From contig NZ_JAUOQT010000001.1 of assembly GCF_030547245.1 (NCBI RefSeq), positions 558,001-622,000 on the forward strand: a DNA stretch of 64,000 bases, written 5' to 3'. Made by a program: the position numbers and the translations under genes. The notes under the pieces are model-generated. The model had not been told where the DNA came from. It searched no databases and saw only the letters and a program-made list of their open reading frames with translations. The stretch is from Oceanihabitans sp. 2_MG-2023 (GTDB lineage: Bacteria > Bacteroidota > Bacteroidia > Flavobacteriales > Flavobacteriaceae). Positions 34,180 through 43,929 of the stretch are shown one piece after another (the stretch's first letter is position 1; every line of letters starts with the position of its first letter).

Positions 34180-35373
34180 ATGTACGGAAATATTCAACAA
34201 CAACTACAACAAGAAATTCAAGACATAAAAGATAATGGTCTTTATAAAGAAGAACGCATTATCACCTCTCCTCAAGGAGCAGAAATAACATTAAACACAG
34301 GAGAAACCGTTTTAAACTTTTGTGCAAACAACTACTTAGGGCTTTCTTCACATCCAGAAGTAATTCAAGCTGCAAAAGACGTTATGGATACCCATGGTTT
34401 TGGTATGTCTTCGGTACGCTTTATTTGCGGCACACAAGACATACACAAGGAGTTAGAACAAAAAATTGCAGATTTTTATGGCACAGAAGACACCATTTTA
34501 TACGCTGCAGCATTTGATGCAAATGGTGGTGTTTTTGAACCTTTATTAGGTAAAGAGGACGCTATTATTTCAGACGCTTTAAATCACGCATCGATAATAG
34601 ATGGAGTACGTTTATGTAAAGCTGCTAGATATCGTTATGCAAATAATGACATGGCAGATTTAGAAAAACAATTAATAGAAGCGAATACAAATGGAGCAAG
34701 AAATAAAATCATTGTAACAGATGGTGTTTTCTCTATGGATGGCTTAGTAGCTCCATTAGATGAAATTTGTGACTTAGCAGATAAATATGATGCAATGGTA
34801 ATGATTGACGAATGTCATGCAACAGGATTTATTGGGCCAAAGGGAATTGGTACATTAGAAGAAAAAGGTGTTTTAGGTAGAATAGACATTATAACAGGTA
34901 CCTTAGGAAAAGCTTTAGGAGGAGCTATGGGAGGATATACTACAGCAAAAAAAGAAATTATTGAAATCTTACGTCAACGCTCTAGACCATATTTATTTTC
35001 AAATTCTTTAGCCCCAGCAATTGTTGGTGCATCTATTAAAGTTTTTGATATGCTAAAAAATGACACCACACTTAGAGACAAATTAGAATGGAATACCAAT
35101 TACTTCAAAAAAGGGATGAAAGAAGCAGGTTTTGACATTGTTGAAGGAGATTCTGCTATTGTTCCAGTAATGTTATACGATGCAAAACTTGCTCAAACAA
35201 TGGCAAATATGTTATTAAAAGAAGGTATTTATGTTATTGGTTTCTTTTTTCCAGTCGTTCCAAAAGAAAAAGCAAGAATAAGAGTACAACTTTCTGCAGC
35301 ACATGAAAAAGCGCATTTAGATAAGGCTATAACTAGCTTCATTAATGTTGGGAAAACATTAGAAATTATTTAA
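34180..35373 (+). CDS. kbl: Glycine C-acetyltransferase (2-amino-3-ketobutyrate CoA ligase)
   Basis: A 397-residue PLP-dependent enzyme of the alpha-oxoamine synthase family. It cleaves 2-amino-3-ketobutyrate with CoA to glycine and acetyl-CoA in threonine breakdown. Markers are [12 protein letters not shown], the substrate loop [32 protein letters not shown] and the PLP lysine segment [14 protein letters not shown]. Length and motif set fit Kbl rather than BioF or ALAS. Threonine dehydrogenase is not in the window. The gene lies between the addA- and addB-like genes but has its own promoter, and an unrelated job. Confidence 0.93.
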   Translation: MYGNIQQQLQQEIQDIKDNGLYKEERIITSPQGAEITLNTGETVLNFCANNYLGLSSHPEVIQAAKDVMDTHGFGMSSVRFICGTQDIHKELEQKIADFYGTEDTILYAAAFDANGGVFEPLLGKEDAIISDALNHASIIDGVRLCKAARYRYANNDMADLEKQLIEANTNGARNKIIVTDGVFSMDGLVAPLDEICDLADKYDAMVMIDECHATGFIGPKGIGTLEEKGVLGRIDIITGTLGKALGGAMGGYTTAKKEIIEILRQRSRPYLFSNSLAPAIVGASIKVFDMLKNDTTLRDKLEWNTNYFKKGMKEAGFDIVEGDSAIVPVMLYDAKLAQTMANMLLKEGIYVIGFFFPVVPKEKARIRVQLSAAHEKAHLDKAITSFINVGKTLEII

Positions 35374-35419
35374 ATTGATTACAAACAGATATTTTTAAAC
35401 GTTTTTTTTAATATTTTTT

Positions 35420-35427
35420 TATATTTG
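35420..35427 (+). promoter_or_regulatory. -7 promoter box for the OmpA-family gene
   Basis: A perfect TATATTTG, 69 nt before the ATG at 35497, within a very T-rich tract. The ~60-nt leader is longer than for other genes of this window. Confidence 0.5.
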
Positions 35428-35496
35428 TCTTTGTTAATAATATTTAACAACTTACTTTTGCTTATCAATTAACACTTAAAAATTAAATTTTTGAAT

Positions 35497-36885
35497 ATGA
35501 AAAATCTTAGCAGATTATTGTTCGCTATGTTGCTTGTATTAGGTTTTAGCAACACGTATGCACAAGATGAAAACAATCCTTGGGCAATTAGTTTCGGGGT
35601 AAACGCAGTTGATCTTTATCCAGTAGGAGAAGATTCTCCTCAAGGTGACTACTTCGATGAATACTTTAATGTAGATGATCACTGGAACATCCTTCCTTCA
35701 TTATCTACCATTTCAGTTTCTAAATACCTTAACAATGGGTTTTCACTTGGAGTAACAGGATCGATCAACAAAATCGAAAAAATTGGTGAAACAGTTGGAG
35801 TACCTAGCGTAACTGTTAGTGAAATGTCTTATTATGGTCTTGATGCAGCTGTTAGATATAGCTTTGCAGACTTATTAAACTGTACAACTATTGAGCCTTA
35901 TTTAGGTGTTGGTGGTGGTTACACTTGGATTGATGAAATCGGAGCTGGAACTTTAAATGGTTCTTTAGGATTAAACTTCTGGATTACAGAAAACATTGGT
36001 TTCAACTTACAATCTACGTATAAACATTCTTTCGAAGATTACTTATCTAAACATTTCCAACATTCAGCAGGTTTAACTGTTAAGTTTGGTGGAAAAGATA
36101 CAGATGGTGACGGTGTATATGATAAAGATGATGCTTGTCCAGAAGTACCTGGTTTAGAAGCATTCAACGGTTGTCCAGATGCTGATGGTGATGGAATCGA
36201 AGATTCTAAAGATTCTTGTCCTAATGAAGCTGGTTTAGCTGAATTTAATGGATGTCCTGATAGCGATGGTGACGGTGTAGCAGATAAAGACGATAAATGT
36301 CCTACAGTTCCTGGATTAAAAGCTTTAGCTGGTTGTCCAGATGCAGATGCTGATGGTGTTGCTGATGGAGATGATAAATGTCCTAACGAAGTTGGTCCTG
36401 CTGCTAACAATGGATGCCCATGGGCAGACACTGATGGTGACGGTATCTTAGACAAAGATGATAAATGTCCTAACGAAGTTGGTGTTGCTGCAAACAATGG
36501 TTGTCCAGAAGTTGTTGCTGCTCCTACTGCAGAAGTAATGGCTACATTAAACAACTATGCTAGAACAATCTTATTTGATAGTGCTAAGTCTTCTTTCAAA
36601 CAAGAAACATTCCCAGTATTACAAGCAATTACTGCTATCTTAAAAGAATATCCAGAATCTAACTTTACATTAGAAGGACATACGGATAGTGATGGTTCTA
36701 AATCTTCTAACCAATTATTATCGGAAAGAAGAGCTAACGCTGTAAGAGATTATTTAATTTCTAATGGAGTAAGCGCTCAAAGATTAGTTGCTGCTGGATT
36801 TGGTGAAGATTACCCAATCGATAGTAACTCTACAAGAGCTGGTAAGAAAAATAACAGACGTGTTGAAGTAAAACTTAGAAAATAA
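35497..36885 (+). CDS. OmpA-family outer membrane protein with thrombospondin type 3 repeats
   Basis: A 462-residue protein from ATG 35497 (a TTG two codons earlier is less likely). The signal peptide ends NTYAQ. Residues about 25-200 form an 8-strand OmpA-like beta-barrel. Residues about 200-345 hold five calcium-binding thrombospondin type 3 repeats of the form DADGDGIEDSKDSCP, each with a Gly-Cys-Pro end. The last 110 residues are the peptidoglycan-binding domain with FTLEGHTDSDG, SERRANAVRDYL and GKKNNRRVEV. It is one of the main structural outer-membrane proteins of flavobacteria, tethering the membrane to the wall. Its GC-richer, codon-optimised look, own promoter and terminator fit high expression. 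Confidence 0.94.
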   Translation: MKNLSRLLFAMLLVLGFSNTYAQDENNPWAISFGVNAVDLYPVGEDSPQGDYFDEYFNVDDHWNILPSLSTISVSKYLNNGFSLGVTGSINKIEKIGETVGVPSVTVSEMSYYGLDAAVRYSFADLLNCTTIEPYLGVGGGYTWIDEIGAGTLNGSLGLNFWITENIGFNLQSTYKHSFEDYLSKHFQHSAGLTVKFGGKDTDGDGVYDKDDACPEVPGLEAFNGCPDADGDGIEDSKDSCPNEAGLAEFNGCPDSDGDGVADKDDKCPTVPGLKALAGCPDADADGVADGDDKCPNEVGPAANNGCPWADTDGDGILDKDDKCPNEVGVAANNGCPEVVAAPTAEVMATLNNYARTILFDSAKSSFKQETFPVLQAITAILKEYPESNFTLEGHTDSDGSKSSNQLLSERRANAVRDYLISNGVSAQRLVAAGFGEDYPIDSNSTRAGKKNNRRVEVKLRK

Positions 36886-36913
36886 GTATTACCAAACAAT
36901 CTAAATATTTAAT

Positions 36914-36943
36914 AAAAACGCTTCGATATATCGAAGCGTTTTT
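36914..36943 (+). terminator. Rho-independent terminator of the OmpA-family gene
   Basis: A perfect 13-bp stem (AAAAACGCTTCGA with TCGAAGCGTTTTT) around a 4-nt loop, then further T, ending 12 nt before the AddB-like gene. Confidence 0.9.
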
Positions 36944-36955
36944 TATTTTTATAGA

Positions 36956-39703
36956 ATGACAACATTCATTCTAGATGTATTAAAAGATTTACAAAAAAGA
37001 AATAAAGATTTATCTACACTAATCTTTATATTACCCAGTAAACGGGCTGGTATTTTTTTAAAACATCAAATTGCTCAAATAGTTAATCATACTATTCTAT
37101 CTCCTAAAATTATTAGTATAGAAGAATTTGTAGAAGACTTATCGCAATTAAAAAAAACTTCAAACACTGAACTTCTATTTGTTTTCTATAAAGTCTATTT
37201 AGAATTAACTAAAAAAGAAGATCAAGAAGGTTTTGATTCCTTTTCAAAATGGGCTCAAATACTACTTCAAGATTTTAATGAAATAGATAGATACCTTATT
37301 TCTCAAGACAAAATATTTAATTATTTAAGCGCTATACAAGATTTAAAACATTGGTCTTTAGAAGAACCTAAATCTGATTTTATAAAAAAATATTTATCCT
37401 TTTGGAGTAAATTAAATCAATACTACACAAAATTTTCAGAAACGCTTTTACAAAACAAAACAGGTTATCAAGGTTTAATCTACAGAGAAGCCGTTGAGAA
37501 TTTAGAAACATACATACAAAGTAATTCTAAAAATCAACATGTTTTTTTAGGGTTTAATGCATTAAATAAAGCCGAAGAAAATATTATTCAAGAATTACTT
37601 GAAAATGAAATGGGAGAAATTTTTTGGGATATTGATCAAAAGTTTTTTGATAATAAATATCATGATGCTGGCTTATTTACAAGACAACATCACAAAAACT
37701 GGAAATACTTTTCTACAAACCCGTTTAATTGGAAAACGAATAATTATAAAAAAGAAAAAAAAATAGAGGTTTTTGGAGTCCCTAAAAACATTGGACAAGC
37801 AAAATATATTGGTACACTTTTAAAAAAAATAAAAAAAAATAATGCAAGCTTACAACAAACAGCAGTTGTTCTAGCAGACGAAAACCTACTCACACCAACA
37901 TTAAATGCTCTTCCATCATCAATAGATGCATTAAATATTACAATGGGGTTTCCCTTACAATCCATTCCCTTAGCATCCTTGTTTGAACAAATTTTTCAAA
38001 TACACAAAAAAGGAGGCGATACATTTTATTACAAAGATGTAATAGCTATTCTTTCTCACCAGTACATTAGGCCTTTACTTAATAATAATAATGTAGATAT
38101 AGCATCAAAAATAACAAAAACGATACTTAACAATAACTTAGTTTACATCACTATAGATCGCTTAAAAGAGTTAGCCGTAAATTCTTCAAAAGTGCTAGAC
38201 TTATTATTTGTGGTAAAAGACAACAATGTAGAAAACATTCTTAAAAACTGTAATACACTAATTTTATGCATTAAAGAAGATTTGGACTTAAATAAATCTT
38301 TAAACAAACTCTCTTTAGAATACTTATTTCGCTTTAATGAGCTATTTAATGAACTTTCTAACCTAAATAAAAGCTACAGCTATATTAAAGATTTAAATAC
38401 GCTTCATGGTATTTATAAAGAATTATTAAGCGCAGCTACTTTAGATTTTCAAGGAGAACCTTTACAAGGCTTACAAGTTATGGGAATGCTGGAGTCTCGT
38501 GTACTAGATTTTGAAACCGTAATCATAGCTTCGGTAAATGAAGGTGTACTTCCGTCAGGAAAAACTAATAATTCATTTATACCTTTTGATGTTAAAATAG
38601 AAAACAAACTACCAACATATAAAGAAAAAGATGCTGTTTATACTTATCACTTTTACAGGTTAGTACAACGCGCTAAAAATGTTTACATTTTATACAATAC
38701 AGAAGCAGATGTTTTAACTGGAGGAGAAAAAAGCAGGTTTATTACGCAGTTAGAATTAGAAGGAGATCATTCTATTAAGCATCAAATAGTAACTCCAAAG
38801 GTAGAAGCGTGTTTTACTAAACTAATAGAAATTGAAAAAACGGAAGCAATACAAAACGAGTTAATAGCTGTTGCGAAAAAAGGGTTTTCACCTTCTTCAT
38901 TAACCAACTATATTAGAAACCCGATAGACTTTTATTATCAAAAAATATTAGGGATAACGCAACAAGAGGACGTAGAAGAAAGTGTTGCCTTTAATACACT
39001 TGGGACGGTTGTGCATAATACACTAGAGGATTTATATAAAGAGTTTATTGGTGTTTTTTTAACGGCTGAGAATTTAGAAAAACAAAAACAGAAAATCGCC
39101 CAAAAAGTTACCTATCATTTTGAAAAGGAATATAAAGAAGGAGATATTAATACTGGAAAAAACCTTATCATTTTTGAAATTGCAAAACGCTATGTTTTTA
39201 ATTTTATTAATTTAGAAATAGAAGAAGTAAAACAAGGAAACCAAATTAAAATAATTGCTTTAGAGGCTAACAACAGAACAGCCATTTCTATTTCAGAATT
39301 AGATTATACAATACACCTAACCGGTAAAGTAGATCGCGTAGATTCTTACAATGGTATTACCAGGATTATTGATTATAAAACTGGGAAAGTTGCTTCCAAT
39401 CAAGTAGAGATTTCTAATTGGGAAGACATTACAACAGATTACAAAAAATATAGTAAAAGTTTCCAGGTACTTTTATATGCGTATATGATGAAGCAAGAAA
39501 ACAAAGTAGCATTTCCTTTAGAAGCAGGTATTATCTCTTTTAAAAACCTAAGCGCTGGTTTTATAAAATTTGGTGTGAAAGAGGGACGAAATAGCGACCA
39601 ACTTATTACTGAAGAAACCCTCGCTAATTTCGAAATAGAACTCAAAAAAATCATTATAGAAATCTGTAATCCTAAAATTAATTTTATTGAAAAAGAAGTC
39701 TAA
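36956..39703 (+). CDS. addB: PD-(D/E)XK nuclease / inactivated helicase subunit (AddB-like)
   Basis: A 915-residue protein with the layout of AddB/RecC-type subunits. The N-terminus (FILPSKRAGIFLKHQIA) corresponds to the helicase Walker A area but lacks GKT, so it should not bind ATP there. A RecB-like nuclease closes the protein: VVHNTLEDLY (about residue 685), LTGKVDRVDS (about 790) and RIIDYKTGKV (about 803). The strand before the nuclease reads SLTNYIRNPIDFYY (about 645), where AddB proteins with the iron-sulfur staple have a cysteine (RCP); the C-terminal triple cysteine is absent too. It works with the AddA-like protein at 30829-33978. Its stop shares a base with the next start. Confidence 0.82.
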   Translation: MTTFILDVLKDLQKRNKDLSTLIFILPSKRAGIFLKHQIAQIVNHTILSPKIISIEEFVEDLSQLKKTSNTELLFVFYKVYLELTKKEDQEGFDSFSKWAQILLQDFNEIDRYLISQDKIFNYLSAIQDLKHWSLEEPKSDFIKKYLSFWSKLNQYYTKFSETLLQNKTGYQGLIYREAVENLETYIQSNSKNQHVFLGFNALNKAEENIIQELLENEMGEIFWDIDQKFFDNKYHDAGLFTRQHHKNWKYFSTNPFNWKTNNYKKEKKIEVFGVPKNIGQAKYIGTLLKKIKKNNASLQQTAVVLADENLLTPTLNALPSSIDALNITMGFPLQSIPLASLFEQIFQIHKKGGDTFYYKDVIAILSHQYIRPLLNNNNVDIASKITKTILNNNLVYITIDRLKELAVNSSKVLDLLFVVKDNNVENILKNCNTLILCIKEDLDLNKSLNKLSLEYLFRFNELFNELSNLNKSYSYIKDLNTLHGIYKELLSAATLDFQGEPLQGLQVMGMLESRVLDFETVIIASVNEGVLPSGKTNNSFIPFDVKIENKLPTYKEKDAVYTYHFYRLVQRAKNVYILYNTEADVLTGGEKSRFITQLELEGDHSIKHQIVTPKVEACFTKLIEIEKTEAIQNELIAVAKKGFSPSSLTNYIRNPIDFYYQKILGITQQEDVEESVAFNTLGTVVHNTLEDLYKEFIGVFLTAENLEKQKQKIAQKVTYHFEKEYKEGDINTGKNLIIFEIAKRYVFNFINLEIEEVKQGNQIKIIALEANNRTAISISELDYTIHLTGKVDRVDSYNGITRIIDYKTGKVASNQVEISNWEDITTDYKKYSKSFQVLLYAYMMKQENKVAFPLEAGIISFKNLSAGFIKFGVKEGRNSDQLITEETLANFEIELKKIIIEICNPKINFIEKEV

Positions 39704-40554
39704 TGCTAATGATTCACAAAAACCTAGTAATACAAAGAGAGCAAAAAAAACCAATACTTTGGGATGCTTTTTATAAAGACAATGCCAACAAAAAACCTTT
39801 AGTTATTTTCTGCCATGGTTATAAAGGATTTAAAGATTGGGGAAGCTGGGATTTAGTTGCGCAAGCTTTTAGTGCTGCAGAATTATTTTTTATAAAATTT
39901 AATTTCTCGCATAATGGAGGAACAATAGATAACCCAATAGACTTTCCAGATCTGGAGGCTTTTGCAGAAAACAACTACACCAAAGAACTAGAGGATGTTG
40001 AAAGTGTATTACAACATATTCTATCTAAAAATAATGCGTTTTTAAATCAAATAGATACAAATAACATTACACTAATTGGACATTCAAGAGGAGGTGGAAT
40101 TTCAATACTAAAAACTTCTGAGGATATTAGAATAAAAAAACTAATTACTTGGGCAAGTGTTAGTGGTTTTGCAAAAAGAACTGCTACCATTGGCGATCTT
40201 GGGCAATGGAAAAAAGATGGTGTTAAATATGTTTTAAACGGTAGAACTAAACAACAAATGCCACATAATTATCAGTTTTACTTAGATTATAAAGCAAATG
40301 AAACAAGGCTTAATATTGAATTAGCTGCCAAAAGAATCAAGATTCCATTTTTAATTATTCATGCCGTTGAAGACCCTTCGGTACCATTTAACGAAGCAAA
40401 AAATCTAAATCTTTGGAACTCAGAAAGTGAACTTTTTAAAATAGAAAATAGCAATCATGTTTTTAATAGTTCCCATCCATGGACAGAAAGCAAAATGCCA
40501 ATTTCGTTAAAAAAAATAGTCGATAAGAGTATTTCTTTTATTAAAAAAAATTAA
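39703..40554 (+). CDS. Alpha/beta hydrolase (dienelactone hydrolase/S9-like)
   Basis: A 283-residue cytosolic hydrolase. VIFCHGYKGFKDWGSWD (residues about 30-46) holds the oxyanion hole, LIGHSRGGG (about 124-132) the nucleophile Ser, and HAVEDPSVPFNEA with NSNHVFN the Asp and His. The large cap after the nucleophile suggests an esterase or peptidase acting on small substrates, but the specificity is open. The start (TAATG) overlaps the stop of the AddB-like gene, so it is cotranscribed with it. The stop overlaps that of the convergent sensor kinase within TTAA. Confidence 0.85.
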   Translation: MLMIHKNLVIQREQKKPILWDAFYKDNANKKPLVIFCHGYKGFKDWGSWDLVAQAFSAAELFFIKFNFSHNGGTIDNPIDFPDLEAFAENNYTKELEDVESVLQHILSKNNAFLNQIDTNNITLIGHSRGGGISILKTSEDIRIKKLITWASVSGFAKRTATIGDLGQWKKDGVKYVLNGRTKQQMPHNYQFYLDYKANETRLNIELAAKRIKIPFLIIHAVEDPSVPFNEAKNLNLWNSESELFKIENSNHVFNSSHPWTESKMPISLKKIVDKSISFIKKN

Positions 40555-42911
40555 GCGATTTTTAAAACAGCAGTATGACAACTAGAAGCGATTTTTGCTA
40601 ATAAAACGTCTTTATTAACTGGTTTGGTTAAATAATCATTCATCCCCAAATCCAGAACTCTTTGCTTGGTTTCTTGCATTGCATCTGCAGTAACTGCTAT
40701 TATTGGTATTTTTGTAATCGCTTCATTAAAGATGCCACTTCTAATAATTTCTGTTGCTTCATAACCATCCATTACCGGCATTTGTAAATCCATTAAAACG
40801 ACATTAAAGGTCTCTGTTTTTAAAGCATCTAAAGCCTCTTGACCATTATTTACCATAGTATAAGTAACATCCGAAAAACTTTTTAAAAGTTTTCCCATAA
40901 CCATTTGGTTTAACTTGTTATCTTCAACAACCAATATATGCATTGGCGTATGCAACTGTTTTACTTTTTGTTTTAAAATTTCCTTTTTTAATGCTTTTGG
41001 TGCACTTTCTAATTCTAAATCAATAAAAACTTCTGTACCAACCCCTTTTTCACTTTCAATTTTAATACTTCCTTTAAAAAGAGCTACTAAATGTCTAACA
41101 ATGGTTAACCCTAAGCCAACACCTCCAAACTCTCTTTTATGGTTTAATCGCATTTGATTAAAACTATCGTAAACACTAGATTTCATTTTAGCATCCATTC
41201 CTACTCCTGTATCTGAAATATGAATAGAAAAGCGATGTATGTTATTGGGTTGCGCGATACAACTAAGCTTAAAACGAACACTTCCCTTATTGGTGAATTT
41301 TACAGCATTACCTAAAACATTATTAATTATTTGAATGAAGCGTTTCGAATCTCCTTTAATACTTTCTGGTAAATTATTATCAATTTTAAATTGATATGCA
41401 ATACCTTTTTCTTCTGCTTTTATTTTCCAATTATCTACAATTTGTTGAATCGCTTCTGTTGGATTGAATATAGATTCATCTAGCTTTAGCTTATTTTTTT
41501 CTATATTTTCAAAATCCAATATGTCATTTATATTACTTAATAAGCTAAAGGAAGCATTTTTAATAATTTCAAAAGGCTTTCTATCTTCATCCTTTAATTC
41601 TTTAAGCTCTGTTTCTGCTATTCCCATAATAGCATTAATTGGAGTTCTTAATTCATGGCTCATATTAGACATGAAATATGTTTTTAGTAAACTAACTTCT
41701 TCTGCTTTTTGTAGTGCTTCTCTTTGCGATATTTCTTTTTCTACCCGCAAATTTCGTATTAATGTAGTCATGGACATAGATAGAAAAATCACTTCAAATC
41801 CAGAACCAAATTTAGCACTGTTTAATGTGTAAAAATTATTAGGAAGTAGACTTAAATTATTCATTACAAAACCTAATAAGCCAATTACTAAAAAGAAAAT
41901 ACCGAAAGTAAAATAGGTGTCAATTTTAATGCGCTTATATCGCATTCTAAAAAGAGTACCAACAATTAAAACTAAACTAAATAGTCCATTTAAATTACTA
42001 AGAGGATATGCTAACTCTAATGTTTTAGGGTTTATAAAAAGCATTAAAAACAAAATACCTAACACAATGTAAATGGTATTAAATACTTTGTGTGTTTTAT
42101 TAAATACTTCTCTTACTTTTAAAAAATGCTCACAATATTTTAAAAGAAAAAAGTTTGATAATAGTGCTGTAATTAAAACAGCTCTACTATTAAAGAAACC
42201 TCCTTCTGGAAGGATATATTGATGTATAAAACCATCTAGAGCAGCTTGCATTAATCCTATTGAAAAAACATAAAAACCATAATACAAAAAAGTTTTTTCT
42301 TTTATTCCTGTGTAAAAGAATAAATAGATTGTTCCTGCTAAAAATAGTAAACCATAAAAAATACCTAAAAACAATTGTTGCTTATAATTTACCATCCAAA
42401 AAGTAGACTCACTATATAGGTTCAATGGAATATTAATAGTTTCCCCGTCACTTTTTAGGTGAATATAAAACTGTTGTGTTGATCTACTTGGAAGGGTTAG
42501 CTTAAAAAAGGTGGAACGATGTTGTACTTGTCGTTCATTAAAAGAAATTTGATCACCACTTTTAAAAGCACTAATATCTCCTGCTTTATTTATTTGATAT
42601 AATGTAGCAACATCTGTTATTGGTCTTGCCGTTTCTAGATAATAAGTCTTTTCGTTTTTAGTAGTGTTTTCAAGTTTAAATTTCACCCAGTAATCACTAG
42701 ATGTAAAACCTACACTATGGTTATCAGAAGATAGTGATTGGTATTTTAAACTATCATTTTTAATAATAGAATTAATATCTAAATCTTGATTTTCTACAGT
42801 AGTAAAAGAAGCAGATTTATATAATTCATTTTCTCCTTTTTCAGGATTAAAAGACTCTTGAGCATGCATTAAATGGCACACAAAAACAGCAAAAAAAAGT
42901 AGGTATCTCAT
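40551..42911 (-). CDS. 7TMR-DISM hybrid sensor histidine kinase with receiver domain
   Basis: A 786-residue membrane receptor kinase. A signal peptide (ending MHAQ) leads to an extracellular 7TMR-DISMED2 beta-sandwich domain (about 30-170) that is thought to bind carbohydrate or other small ligands. Seven membrane segments follow at about 180-385. The HisKA domain has the phospho-acceptor in MSNMSHELRTPINAIMG (His near 421), the HATPase domain has the N-box NNVLGNAVKFTN and the GVGLGLTIV G-box. The C-terminal receiver has VVEDNKLNQ, VLMDLQMPVMDGYEA and YLTKP. No response regulator or Hpt gene is adjacent, so its phosphorelay partner is elsewhere. Confidence 0.94.
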   Translation of the reverse strand: MRYLLFFAVFVCHLMHAQESFNPEKGENELYKSASFTTVENQDLDINSIIKNDSLKYQSLSSDNHSVGFTSSDYWVKFKLENTTKNEKTYYLETARPITDVATLYQINKAGDISAFKSGDQISFNERQVQHRSTFFKLTLPSRSTQQFYIHLKSDGETINIPLNLYSESTFWMVNYKQQLFLGIFYGLLFLAGTIYLFFYTGIKEKTFLYYGFYVFSIGLMQAALDGFIHQYILPEGGFFNSRAVLITALLSNFFLLKYCEHFLKVREVFNKTHKVFNTIYIVLGILFLMLFINPKTLELAYPLSNLNGLFSLVLIVGTLFRMRYKRIKIDTYFTFGIFFLVIGLLGFVMNNLSLLPNNFYTLNSAKFGSGFEVIFLSMSMTTLIRNLRVEKEISQREALQKAEEVSLLKTYFMSNMSHELRTPINAIMGIAETELKELKDEDRKPFEIIKNASFSLLSNINDILDFENIEKNKLKLDESIFNPTEAIQQIVDNWKIKAEEKGIAYQFKIDNNLPESIKGDSKRFIQIINNVLGNAVKFTNKGSVRFKLSCIAQPNNIHRFSIHISDTGVGMDAKMKSSVYDSFNQMRLNHKREFGGVGLGLTIVRHLVALFKGSIKIESEKGVGTEVFIDLELESAPKALKKEILKQKVKQLHTPMHILVVEDNKLNQMVMGKLLKSFSDVTYTMVNNGQEALDALKTETFNVVLMDLQMPVMDGYEATEIIRSGIFNEAITKIPIIAVTADAMQETKQRVLDLGMNDYLTKPVNKDVLLAKIASSCHTAVLKIA

Positions 42912-42950
42912 AGTTTTGGGGTTATGGGAATATATACGAATGTATTAAAA

Positions 42951-42970
42951 AAGGGTTTTACTAAACCCTT
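42951..42970 (-). terminator. Rho-independent terminator of the universal stress protein gene
   Basis: AAGGGTTT and AAACCCTT form a perfect 8-bp stem around TACT. On the minus strand a run of six T follows. It lies 83 nt past the stop of the gene at 43053-43847. Confidence 0.8.
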
Positions 42971-43052
42971 GGTTTTCGATAAGATACCAAAAAAATCTAT
43001 GAATTGACTCAAAAAGACAATTCTCTAATTAAATAATAAGCATTAAAAAATT

Positions 43053-43847
43053 TTACTCTGCTCCTTTTAAAACCAATAATGGTACACGACTTTCAAAATC
43101 TGCTTTTTTAATCGTGTTTTGTTCCCAAAGCTTTTTAAAGAAACCTCTTTTGCGTCTAAAAACACAAATAACATCTGGATTATGTGTGTTTAAATGTTCT
43201 AAAACACCTTGAAATAAAGTAGCGTTTTCTGAAGTGCTATAACCTGTCTTTAAAGATTCTAATTCCCTAGAAATCTCTAAATCTTTTGGTGTGAATTTTT
43301 TAGTTTTCACTTGTAATAAATGCATGTTAGCTTCAAAAGTAGTAACTATTTTTTCTAAAGGTAATACTGCATTTTTCTTAGTAATAATACCCGATTTAAT
43401 TGCTGTTAAAACCTTTTTAATTGGTTGAAAAATATATCCTTCCGGAATTATTAAAACTGGAATGTTTGTTTGTTTAACTAGACTTCCTGAGGTTCTTCCT
43501 AAAAAAAAGGATTCTTGTAAATCATTTGGCCTTTGCCCTACAATAACTAAATCTATTCCTATCTCTTTATTTAAAACATCTAAACTATCAATAACTCCAC
43601 CTTTAGCAGATATTATCTTTACATCAATACCTTTAGTGTCTACTTGATCTACAACTGCTTTTACACTTGCAACCTGTTCTCTCGCAATAATACTATCTAT
43701 ATTTATCATTGCTCCTGCTTTTGCTGTTACACTAAAAGCTCTAAAAACAAAAACATTTGCATTCATATCTTTTGCAAAATCTATAGCATATTGTAAGGTG
43801 TTTTTTGCATTACTTGATGATCCTATAGGAACTAAAATATTTTTCAT
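43053..43847 (-). CDS. Universal stress protein, tandem domains
   Basis: A 264-residue protein with two UspA folds. The first (1-145) starts MKNILVPIGSSSNAKNTLQYA and keeps the nucleotide-binding motif VIVGQRPNDLQESFFLGRTSGSLV followed by IPVLIIPEG, so it probably binds ATP. The second half (150-264) keeps the fold but lacks the glycine motif (VICVFRRKRGFFKKLW) and looks degenerate. Such proteins improve survival in starvation or stress by an unclear mechanism. Its start lies 82 nt from that of the divergent MATE gene. Confidence 0.88.
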   Translation of the reverse strand: MKNILVPIGSSSNAKNTLQYAIDFAKDMNANVFVFRAFSVTAKAGAMINIDSIIAREQVASVKAVVDQVDTKGIDVKIISAKGGVIDSLDVLNKEIGIDLVIVGQRPNDLQESFFLGRTSGSLVKQTNIPVLIIPEGYIFQPIKKVLTAIKSGIITKKNAVLPLEKIVTTFEANMHLLQVKTKKFTPKDLEISRELESLKTGYSTSENATLFQGVLEHLNTHNPDVICVFRRKRGFFKKLWEQNTIKKADFESRVPLLVLKGAE

Positions 43848-43929
43848 TACGTATTATTTAGATTGCAAAAATACAGATTTTATAATAATTGTTACGACCT
43901 TTAGTTTTTCTAATTAAATAATTAAACAA

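Noticed and set aside
36039-36554. A 171-codon minus-strand frame rich in Ser and Pro.
   Set aside because: It is antisense to the thrombospondin type 3 repeats of the OmpA protein, an artefact of their repeated GAT-GGT codons.
36956-39703. The AddB-like PD-(D/E)XK domain as a Cas4 protein or defence nuclease.
   Set aside because: Size and layout fit a RecB/AddB subunit, its helicase partner is encoded nearby, and no CRISPR or defence genes are seen.
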